Shown here piece after piece: positions 25,113 through 32,115 of a stretch of DNA of 64,000 nucleotides (positions within the stretch are counted from its first letter, which is position 1; the number at the start of each line of letters is the position of its first letter). The notes under the pieces are model-generated. The model searched no databases. It saw only the letters and a list, made by a program, of their open reading frames with translations, and was not told the DNA's origin. A program made the position numbers and the translations under genes. The DNA comes from a virus, in the IMG/VR virus record IMGVR_UViG_3300007619_000129, positions 24,567-88,566 of that record; one strand, written 5' to 3'.

Positions 25113-27257
25113 TTATGCATCAAAAGCGAGTTTTTGCCAGCGCTGTACTTCAGGACTGACTGACTCATTGAGTGTTTTTTCAGACGAAGCGCCTGATTTG
25201 GTTGGTTTAGATGAAGACCCTCGAACATTTCCTTCACGAAGCTTTTTCTTTCCCTTATTGCTAAGTGCTTCGGTAAGTGCCTTATAGATCTTTCGTACTT
25301 CCTTCAACGACTCAGCTCCATCGATTGCATCAATAACTTTCATGCGCATTTTCGGAGTAAGACTCTCGTTCTGGAGTAATTTGTTAGCGTGAACAATTTT
25401 TTCATTGAAAAGAGATTGCTCTGCTAGTTCTTTTCGTAGCTTGGCAGTATATTTTTTAAATTTGCCAATTGTTTCTTTAAGTTCACGATTCATGCGTGCA
25501 CTTTCTTTTAATTTCTTTGTAAGGTTTTCTGTAGTAACATCAGCGTCAGATGTATCTCTAAAGGGTTCTTTCCAAACGTCTCCGCCACCATACTGGTCAG
25601 CTTTTGGATCGGTCATCTTGTCACTAACGTCATAAGCCTCATTTTTGGCTTTTCCTTTCATTCTCTTAAGTTCTCTTCGTAGAGCAGCTTCAGAAATCTC
25701 ATAAACTTCACCTTCGCTAAGACCATCTTCTGATTCCTTAACTTCCTCCCCGTCCATTTCCTCGTCTTCCATTTCGTCAAGTTCGTCAAGCTCGTCAAGC
25801 TCAGATAGTTCTTCTGATTCAGAAACTTCCTCTGATTCGCTTGTATTTTCAGCTTCAGACATTTCGTCCTCTGATTCGGCCATTGATTCTAATTCTGCTA
25901 CAATTTCATTAACATCCATTTCTTCTTCTCCGTCTTCATCATCAAGATCAAGATCAAGTTCTCCGCCTTCACTACCACCTTCAAGATCTTCACCGGCGTC
26001 GGCATCTTCGGCAGCAGCTTGGACGTCTACATTTATTCCAGAAACATCAAGTCCTTCCTCGTCATCTCCTGGTAAATCAACTTGAAGTTCAGCATCCATT
26101 TCTCCATAAAGTCCTTCAACTTCTGGTTCACCTTCGTCTGTGTCTAAGTCTAAATCTAATTCTTCTCCGCCCATCTCGTCTCCCATTGGCTCGTCCATTG
26201 GATCTTCCATTGGAAGTTCCATTGGAAGTTCTTCTCCACTCATCCCCATCCCATCATCAACTGCTGGCTTAACTTCAACGTCAAGCTCTCCCAAATCTGT
26301 TTCGTCTGGAAGTCCCTTGAGTAGCAGGGTAAAGTCAGCTTCGCTTAATATATTTCTTGCCATTTTGTGTAGCTCCCTGTATAAGTTACTTATGTTGTTA
26401 CAAACCCTTTTTACGTCTTGTGTTTCATTAATTTTTGATAATGACTTGGTAAATTTGAACAATTTCACTGATTCTCCAAGCATTCTTCCCAATGTTAAGG
26501 AAAGCTCTTTTGAAGATTCTTTTACCAAATTATCGCCTGATGCTTTGATTAGACGATTTATACCAATAGTTCTTTTCCCCAAATTAACGAAACCCTCTTC
26601 AATAACAGAAAGTCTCGCCGGTACATATAATTTGTTAATTTCTCTATAAATTGACTCAAGTTTTTTCTCTACAATTTCACAAGTTTCAGAAGAAATTTTA
26701 TCTTCACCCTTTGATTCTTGTAGTTTTTTATACAACTTTTCAGTTTCAACCTTAAATTGTCTTATTTTTTCTGAATATTTTACACTTTCTGAAATCAAAC
26801 CTTTGTTTTTCTTAATTTTTGACAATTTATCAGAAAGCTCTAATACTCTTATTCCATAATAATCTGCTTCTGAATTAGCAATATCAACCAATGCCCTTAA
26901 GGATTCTGTCGTAAGCTCAACTGTTTCACCAGTATCTTTAGTTACATTTACAACGGGACTATCAGCACGGACATCATCAACATCTAAAGTAACTTTTCCA
27001 CTAGAGTCAGGAACATTCATTGGTAATGGTGGACCGTCCCCTGAAAGAGTGTTCAACGCATCAATATCAGACATAACATCCTGCAATACATTTTTTTCAT
27101 CCTCTTCTGAATCAGACGATTCTTCCATAAGAGTTTGTTCAATTAACCTCTTTACAGTAGGCGTAATTGACTTAATAATTGCATTTTTAGCATTGTTTGT
27201 TGCTACTTCTCTAAGTTGTTTGGCTTCTGCTAGCGCTTCCTTATGCAATAATGACAA
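25113..27257 (-). CDS. Prohead scaffolding core protein (T4 gp22-like)
   Basis: 714 residues; T4 gp22 is much shorter. The start is a TTG with GGGAG seven bases upstream; no ATG is available nearby. The protein is helical and charged throughout, with long coiled-coil stretches, and residues about 310-530 are an acidic low-complexity region (DELDELDEMEDEEMDGEE, PMEDPMDEPMGDEMGGEEL). It ends with a basic helical segment. It lies immediately before the major capsid gene and after the protease gene, the order 21-22-23. It would fill the prohead core and be degraded by the gp21-like protease. Confidence 0.8.
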   Translation of the reverse strand: MSLLHKEALAEAKQLREVATNNAKNAIIKSITPTVKRLIEQTLMEESSDSEEDEKNVLQDVMSDIDALNTLSGDGPPLPMNVPDSSGKVTLDVDDVRADSPVVNVTKDTGETVELTTESLRALVDIANSEADYYGIRVLELSDKLSKIKKNKGLISESVKYSEKIRQFKVETEKLYKKLQESKGEDKISSETCEIVEKKLESIYREINKLYVPARLSVIEEGFVNLGKRTIGINRLIKASGDNLVKESSKELSLTLGRMLGESVKLFKFTKSLSKINETQDVKRVCNNISNLYRELHKMARNILSEADFTLLLKGLPDETDLGELDVEVKPAVDDGMGMSGEELPMELPMEDPMDEPMGDEMGGEELDLDLDTDEGEPEVEGLYGEMDAELQVDLPGDDEEGLDVSGINVDVQAAAEDADAGEDLEGGSEGGELDLDLDDEDGEEEMDVNEIVAELESMAESEDEMSEAENTSESEEVSESEELSELDELDELDEMEDEEMDGEEVKESEDGLSEGEVYEISEAALRRELKRMKGKAKNEAYDVSDKMTDPKADQYGGGDVWKEPFRDTSDADVTTENLTKKLKESARMNRELKETIGKFKKYTAKLRKELAEQSLFNEKIVHANKLLQNESLTPKMRMKVIDAIDGAESLKEVRKIYKALTEALSNKGKKKLREGNVRGSSSKPTKSGASSEKTLNESVSPEVQRWQKLAFDA

Positions 27258-27318
27258 CTTAAATCTCCCTTATTCCTTACGAATAACTATTTCCCTAAAA
27301 CTAAAAAAACTAACCACA

Positions 27319-27528
27319 TCATTTAGTGAATGTTTTTATTGAAAACGACGTATTGTCTTGTGTAGTAAAATCTTCTAATTCTTCTTCAGTCCATATGTAA
27401 TCCCATGGTTTGCAACAAAATAAATCTTCTTTCTGTTCATTACTTTTTTTAGATAAATGTTTTTTGAGAAAGGACTCAAGCCTTTCTTCTCTAACTATTT
27501 TTCTTAATTTTACTGGACTTAATTTCAC
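27319..27528 (-). CDS. Small head-module protein with N-terminal REE helix
   Basis: 69 residues from a GTG at 27528 with AAGG six bases upstream. It begins with MKLSPVKLRKIVREERLESF, the clearest example of a helix motif shared by several likely head proteins here, and may mark the protein for the prohead core as T4 internal proteins are marked. The remainder contains LFCCKPWDYIWTEEELEDFT. A TATTTAT box is 17 bases before the start. The function is unknown. Confidence 0.65.
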   Translation of the reverse strand: MKLSPVKLRKIVREERLESFLKKHLSKKSNEQKEDLFCCKPWDYIWTEEELEDFTTQDNTSFSIKTFTK

Positions 27529-27580
27529 AAACGACCTTTCTTTTTATAAATAGCGCCGTAAAAATCAAAACATTAATAAA

Positions 27581-27976
27581 TTATAAAACTAAAGAAGCAT
27601 CATGTACTCTCATTTTTACCTTTATTGTAATTGATACATCCTCTAACTCATAGAGATTACCAAAATCTACTTCATATAAATCAACAATCATTTCCCACTT
27701 TTCAAGAACATCTCCATTTTCTGATAATAATCTTATTGATGCCTTTCTTTTTTTATTAGTTTTAATAATTTCAATAACCTGTTTCGAACCACTAGGATCC
27801 ACTGAGTCATACATCACAAAGCAAATATCACAAATTTCCCAATTTCCATTATTTTGTTTTATAAATCTTGGTCGAGATGTCCTACAAATTAAGTCTGAAT
27901 CAATACCGTCAACAGAAAGAGTCCACCTAAAAGCTTTTTTAAGTTCATATTTTTTTTCAATTTCTTTTTCTTCCAT
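27581..27976 (-). CDS. Tail tube-like paralogue in the head module
   Basis: 131 residues from the ATG at 27976; a TTG at 27994 is an alternative. The layout RWTLSVDGIDSDLICRTSRP, then ICFVMYDSVDPSGSKQVIEI and SIRLLSENGDVLEKWEMIVD closely mirrors the gp19-like tube at 6900-7388, including the D-PSG turn. It is shorter in the middle. A tube fold this close to scaffold and capsid genes could serve as a second tube protein, a neck adaptor or a tail-tube terminator. Homology is plain; the role is open. Confidence 0.72.
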   Translation of the reverse strand: MEEKEIEKKYELKKAFRWTLSVDGIDSDLICRTSRPRFIKQNNGNWEICDICFVMYDSVDPSGSKQVIEIIKTNKKRKASIRLLSENGDVLEKWEMIVDLYEVDFGNLYELEDVSITIKVKMRVHDASLVL

Positions 27977-27997
27977 TTCAAAAATACATATCAAAAA

Positions 27998-28642
27998 TTA
28001 TTTTCTTATTTCTTTATTTATCCTGGACTTTATAATCTTTGAAAGTTCAGATTCTGTTATCTTAATTTTTGCTTCTTGAAAGTCAAAATATTGAACTGGG
28101 TTATCCAAATCATCTTCATCAACATCACCTTCGTATGAATCCCACTGATCTTCGTCTCTTACCATTACAGACTTCAAAGTATAAGCAGGCTTTCTTCTTT
28201 TTGGTCTAACCGGATATTTTGGTGGTGTTGCTCCGGGCCAGGCATCATGACCCAAGCTATCGGGCTCAGAGGAAGCGCTACGCAATCTAAAAATATCTTC
28301 CAGTACAAGACCTACTATTTTTTTATAAGTCTCTGAAACGCCTCTGGTGCTCCCGTCAACGTAATGAAAGCGATCCCTAACCCACATACCGGCAGGATCG
28401 GAAGGAATTTTGGCATTTCCTACTTTATTTGAAAATTTATTGATGCCATCCAAACCATCAAGTCCCAATTCTTCCGGATCCCAATCGTATGCCTCTTCCT
28501 CTGGTGGTTCCCACCCATATGGAAAATCATCATGAGCTTTACCTAATTTGTCATGTCTTGTTTTTGTTGTTCCATAGCCATGTCCAGTATCGTCATCTGG
28601 ATTAAGCATATGAAAAAGATGTTCTTCAATTAGGGCTTTCAC
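27998..28642 (-). CDS. Acidic head-module protein with C-terminal IIK helix
   Basis: 214 residues from a GTG at 28642, overlapping the end of the previous small gene by 17 bases; an ATG at 28609 is an alternative. It is Gly/Asp/Pro-rich (EPPEEEAYDWDPEELGLDGL) and ends with KITESELSKIIKSRINKEIR, which matches the helix motif seen at the N-terminus of other proteins here, but at the C-terminus. No family was recognised. A prohead core or internal protein is a reasonable guess. Confidence 0.7.
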   Translation of the reverse strand: MKALIEEHLFHMLNPDDDTGHGYGTTKTRHDKLGKAHDDFPYGWEPPEEEAYDWDPEELGLDGLDGINKFSNKVGNAKIPSDPAGMWVRDRFHYVDGSTRGVSETYKKIVGLVLEDIFRLRSASSEPDSLGHDAWPGATPPKYPVRPKRRKPAYTLKSVMVRDEDQWDSYEGDVDEDDLDNPVQYFDFQEAKIKITESELSKIIKSRINKEIRK

Positions 28643-28781
28643 TATTTGTAATTATGGCTCTTTTTTTATTTCCATTGATAATAAACAGAATTTTAACACC
28701 CCAAGATTCATTTACCTCTGTTACATCAATGTCTATAATTTTTATTTCACGATTGAACTTTTCTAAAGTATATTCTTGCAT
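28626..28781 (-). CDS. 51-residue protein downstream of a terminator
   Basis: An ATG at 28781 opens a frame of 51 codons ending in TGA at 28626, reading MQEYTLEKFNREIKIIDIDV and SWGVKILFIINGNKKRAIIT. The sequence alternates polar and hydrophobic residues as a small beta domain. It fills a 220-base gap between two genes and ends inside the next start, as coupled genes do. The ATG follows a terminator T-run by two bases, leaving no normal ribosome site. It is real-looking but unproved. Confidence 0.55.
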   Translation of the reverse strand: MQEYTLEKFNREIKIIDIDVTEVNESWGVKILFIINGNKKRAIITNSESPN

Positions 28782-28783
28782 TC

Positions 28784-28818
28784 AAAAAAAAAGACAGCAT
28801 ATTTTTACTAATACTGCC
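28784..28818 (-). terminator. Rho-independent terminator after the 128-residue gene
   Basis: On the transcribed strand GGCAGTAT pairs with ATGCTGTC (two G-T pairs) around an AT-rich loop, followed by nine Ts interrupted once by C. It lies 45 bases after the stop at 28864. Its imperfect stem suggests partial read-through into the genes that follow. Confidence 0.65.
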
Positions 28819-28863
28819 TTTTCAACCCCGTCTTTTGGGCTATCTGATACGCAAACTCACTTA

Positions 28864-29250
28864 TTATACTGGAGAAGAAGATCCCTTAATAAGTTCTCCA
28901 ATTTTTTGTCTTGAAATTCTTTCCGCCCCTTCCTTGGGATCATCTGTTGAGCCCGCTCCAGATGGTTCATATTCTGGCTTTGGCTCCACCTGATCTTCTG
29001 GGTTGTCTGAACCAGGACCTGGAGAGCTTGTATTTGGATACATGTCCCCTAACTCAAGGCTAGGTGATTCATTATAATCTAAATCCACAGGCCCAGTCTG
29101 ATCATTTTCTGTAACAACACCATCTACCAAAATACTTGAATCTGGCTCATAATCCTCAGTTGGACTAGCAGGATACATAGCTACCATTCGAGCCGTATCT
29201 GATCTACCCAATCCTCTTTGAGTTTTTTTTACTCTCTTATTAAGTGCCAT
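28864..29250 (-). CDS. Disordered Pro/Gly/Asp-rich protein
   Basis: 128 residues beginning MALNKRVKKTQRGLGRSDTA, a basic tail, followed by a long low-complexity acidic region (SSPGPGSDNPEDQVEPKPEY). GGGA lies about nine bases before the ATG. It is almost certainly unstructured over most of its length. It lies between the protease and scaffold genes, where T4-like phages keep core and internal proteins. No family was recognised. Confidence 0.7.
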   Translation of the reverse strand: MALNKRVKKTQRGLGRSDTARMVAMYPASPTEDYEPDSSILVDGVVTENDQTGPVDLDYNESPSLELGDMYPNTSSPGPGSDNPEDQVEPKPEYEPSGAGSTDDPKEGAERISRQKIGELIKGSSSPV

Positions 29251-29258
29251 TTATTTAT

Positions 29259-29621
29259 TTATTTCCCTTGCTTTTTTGGTGTTTTTGGCTTTGGATCATT
29301 ATTAAGTTTGCGTGTAGTCGAAACCTCTGAAATCAATTTCCGTAAATGTACTCTTTTATTACGTGCTTCTGCCATTTTTACAGCATATGATTTCATTTTC
29401 TTTTCAAAAGCCTTTTCTTCAGCCATTAACTTTTCATCAACTTTCTTTGCAGCTTCTTTTACCTTAGCAGCCTTTTCCCAATCAACACTTTGCTCAAGAG
29501 TTTCAGCATATTCATCAGCTTCTACCTCTTTAGTTTTATTAGTTTCTGCATTAATCTCTTTTTCATATTGCTTAACGTGTTCATAAATCTTTTTTTCTAG
29601 TTGTTTAACAGAAAGTTTCAT
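29259..29621 (-). CDS. Coiled-coil protein of the prohead module
   Basis: 120 residues. The start at 29621 (MKLSVKQLEKKIYEHVKQYE) is preferred because AAGGAG lies nine bases before it; an earlier ATG would place that site inside the coding region. The protein is a near-continuous charged helix with heptad pattern (KAAKVKEAAKKVDEKLMAEE) and a Lys/Pro tail. A scaffold-core component is likely, by composition and by place between protease and capsid. Confidence 0.72.
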   Translation of the reverse strand: MKLSVKQLEKKIYEHVKQYEKEINAETNKTKEVEADEYAETLEQSVDWEKAAKVKEAAKKVDEKLMAEEKAFEKKMKSYAVKMAEARNKRVHLRKLISEVSTTRKLNNDPKPKTPKKQGK

Positions 29622-29680
29622 TTTTAAAATTCTCCTTGCCTCCAATTGGCATAATCTAAAGTTAAGTATGTTTGTATTTG

Positions 29681-30205
29681 TTATTGTTCATCAAAAAAAG
29701 CAACAGTAGCCCAATGACTATCACCATCTATATCTGCACCCGAACCAATTGAGGCAACTCCTGCTGAATTCATTAAATTACTTTGGGGAATTGGGGCATT
29801 TCCATAAGCACCACCATACCCATCAAAACCTTCTTGTACATAACCCCCTTCACCTCCACCAGGGACTGAAAGCATCTCCATTGGTCTTGCACTCATTTCT
29901 CCCTTAGAGTTTTGATCTTCCATTGTTGATTTTGCTGAAAGTATCATCTCAGTCATTGTTGGTGGACTAATATGATTATGTTGCCTATGAATCGGCTGTC
30001 TACCTGCTATATTGGGATTTTTTACATTTCCCTTTTGCATTAGTGAGTTTAAAGATCTTTTATTGTTTCTTACCATTTGTTGAGTGGAACCTTTATTAAT
30101 AGCAGAAGACATCATTTTCCTTTGGTTTGTCTCGCTTAAAAGAACTTCTCCAAAAATTTCAAGAAGACATTCTTTCACTATTGCTTTAAATTCTGATCTT
30201 TTCAT
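29681..30205 (-). CDS. Gly/Ser-rich head-module protein with N-terminal helix
   Basis: 174 residues. It begins MKRSEFKAIVKECLLEIFGE, related in pattern to the N-terminal helix of other genes here. The rest is basic and Gln/Ser-rich, then Gly/Tyr-rich (EGFDGYGGAYGNAPIPQSNL), ending SHWATVAFFDEQ. It looks largely disordered. It follows the 138-residue protein by five bases. An internal virion protein is possible; the function is unknown. Confidence 0.7.
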   Translation of the reverse strand: MKRSEFKAIVKECLLEIFGEVLLSETNQRKMMSSAINKGSTQQMVRNNKRSLNSLMQKGNVKNPNIAGRQPIHRQHNHISPPTMTEMILSAKSTMEDQNSKGEMSARPMEMLSVPGGGEGGYVQEGFDGYGGAYGNAPIPQSNLMNSAGVASIGSGADIDGDSHWATVAFFDEQ

Positions 30206-30210
30206 AAAAA

Positions 30211-30627
30211 TTATCCAATATTTGGAACAAATTGATAATTTGAACCAGTTGTTCCCTGTAAAGAAGTAGAACCACTAATGTCAGGAAATGCATTTCTACT
30301 AATATTAGTTAATCCAGCAAGAAAATCAAATGTCGTTGAACCGTCCTCTGGCAATAAGTAAACATCTCTAACTCTCAAGTCAAAATCCATAATAGTACCA
30401 GTTGGAACAGTCATAAAATTACTTCCTGTCACACCATTAAGGGTAAACCCAACCCTAAGATCTGAAGCCCCTAAATTTCTAACTGAAAAATATTTGCAAA
30501 TATGACTCAACTCCATTTTTTTAGTTTCATTAAGAGAAATTGAAACAGAACCAGTTACCCACGGAACTCCTGGCACATGATATGCCGTGAACCAATTCAT
30601 TCCACTATTTGGCCATTGTAAAGTCAT
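30211..30627 (-). CDS. Beta-rich structural protein, unknown
   Basis: 138 residues. GGGGGA precedes the ATG. The sequence is beta-sheet-like with few charges (MTLQWPNSGMNWFTAYHVPG, then LRVGFTLNGVTGSNFMTVPT) and lacks long helices, as in capsid decoration or head-completion domains. It starts four bases after the protease stop. A head decoration protein would fit both composition and position, but there is no identifying motif. Confidence 0.72.
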   Translation of the reverse strand: MTLQWPNSGMNWFTAYHVPGVPWVTGSVSISLNETKKMELSHICKYFSVRNLGASDLRVGFTLNGVTGSNFMTVPTGTIMDFDLRVRDVYLLPEDGSTTFDFLAGLTNISRNAFPDISGSTSLQGTTGSNYQFVPNIG

Positions 30628-30630
30628 ATA

Positions 30631-31287
30631 TTATTTCCCCCACGATAGAATGTCATTTGCAATTCTATCTATTCTGTCAGATTTTGTAAAAACTTTGTTA
30701 AGATATTCATCAATGCCTTCTGTCAAATAAACAAAAGCACCTGGAGTAGAAGGTTCAGAAACAACATCCCAACAAACAAGTTGAAAGTCTTCCTGAACAA
30801 CCTGATATCCGTTTGAGTCAGATTGTGTTGAACCAACCCCCCTTGAAGATATTCCTACAGTTATATTTTGTTTAATAAGTCCTTTTAACTCTTTACCGTT
30901 TGTAGTATGATTTAAAATCTCTAAACGTCCCCTAATAATACCTTTGTTGTCCATCTCTGCCTCAACAATAACATGAGAAGCAGTTTTCAATTCAATTATT
31001 GAGTTGTCAGTATGGTCTAGTGCACCAAGTGCCCTTCTTTCTCTTATTAATTTTTGATAATTTCTTAGTTCTTTCTCCAGAATATCTCTTGGATAAATTC
31101 TTCCATTTTGATTTAGGGTATCTGCTCTTTGTAAAATTCCCTCTAGAAACATTACCTCTTCACCGTTCACCTGTTCCACAATTACTTTTTTGTCCTCTAA
31201 AGTACATCCCTCAATCAAAACACCTCTCTCTATTGGAGCAAAAGAAAGGTTAGACGAAACTGTATTAATTGTCTTTATTAACGACAT
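30631..31287 (-). CDS. Prohead core protease (T4 gp21-like)
   Basis: 218 residues, close to T4 gp21. Key features are the start of the protease fold MFLEGILQRADTLNQNGRIY, the His block RRALGALDHTDNS, and the Ser block KQNITVGISSRGVGST, a herpes-protease-type pair. It matures scaffold and capsid within the prohead. A GGGAGG ribosome site precedes the ATG, which overlaps the preceding gene by 10 bases. It sits between portal and scaffold genes, as in T4. Confidence 0.9.
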   Translation of the reverse strand: MSLIKTINTVSSNLSFAPIERGVLIEGCTLEDKKVIVEQVNGEEVMFLEGILQRADTLNQNGRIYPRDILEKELRNYQKLIRERRALGALDHTDNSIIELKTASHVIVEAEMDNKGIIRGRLEILNHTTNGKELKGLIKQNITVGISSRGVGSTQSDSNGYQVVQEDFQLVCWDVVSEPSTPGAFVYLTEGIDEYLNKVFTKSDRIDRIANDILSWGK

Positions 31288-32111
31288 TCAATTTCCTCCC
31301 TTAGTTTAGATATGTCTAAAAACCTATCTACAACCTCATCATTTACAATATCAGTATTTACTTCCATAATTTTTTCTTTTACTTGACTTAATTTTTTAAC
31401 AAGGTACTTATCCGTTCCTTCGCTTAATAAATACCTATCTAAACCTTCAAGAATAGAATCTTTAAGTGATTTAATGTGTTTTTTTACCTTTTCATGATTT
31501 TCTTCAAAAACATAAGACCTAATCAAGTCTTGAGATTCTTCATTTAGAGTGCCGTATCTCTCATTTATTTTTTTTGTCATTAACTTTACGACTAAAGCAT
31601 CAGAGGTAGTATCAATATGTTCTCTAATGTTTTCCCTCTTCTTTTCAGCCATTAGTTTCTTTTTAAGTTTATCCTCATACTTCGCCAATACTGCTAAGTC
31701 TGAACCTTCTCCATTTCTCCACTCATTCAAAAGTGTCTGAACCGTAGCATAATCTGTATAATCCTCTACTATTTGATTATAAAAATTTGGATCGTTCAAT
31801 TCATGATTAATACTTCTTATCAATAAAGACTTTTCATAATCAAGCTTTTTTTTATCGTAATTTCGTGCAGCACTCTTTGCTTCAGTCAATATACTATTTG
31901 CTACCGATTCCGAACTTACTGTAGTAGAAACTAAAGCATTAAAAAGTCTAAATTCTTTATATAATTCAGTACCCTTTTTAAAGTGTTCCTTTACAATATT
32001 AAAAGACTTAAGTCTCTTTTCTTCATCTTTCTCTACGATAGCATTGGCAATACACCTAGCAAGCCATTCATATAGTAGCCCAGTATTTCTTTTTTTGTTG
32101 TGTTTGGCCAT
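31278..32111 (-). CDS. Conserved head-module protein between portal and protease
   Basis: 277 residues, mostly charged helices. It begins MAKHNKKRNTGLLYEWLARC and contains long coiled-coil-like stretches (KYEDKLKKKLMAEKKRENIR). GAGGA precedes the ATG by about 11 bases, and it starts four bases after the portal stop. A protein of this type in this slot could help couple portal and scaffold during prohead initiation. That role is inferred from position; no motif is diagnostic. Confidence 0.75.
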   Translation of the reverse strand: MAKHNKKRNTGLLYEWLARCIANAIVEKDEEKRLKSFNIVKEHFKKGTELYKEFRLFNALVSTTVSSESVANSILTEAKSAARNYDKKKLDYEKSLLIRSINHELNDPNFYNQIVEDYTDYATVQTLLNEWRNGEGSDLAVLAKYEDKLKKKLMAEKKRENIREHIDTTSDALVVKLMTKKINERYGTLNEESQDLIRSYVFEENHEKVKKHIKSLKDSILEGLDRYLLSEGTDKYLVKKLSQVKEKIMEVNTDIVNDEVVDRFLDISKLREEIECR

Positions 32112-32115
32112 CGTT

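Noticed and set aside
28654-28914. An 86-codon plus-strand frame
   Set aside because: The interval is better explained by the minus-strand 51-residue gene and a terminator.
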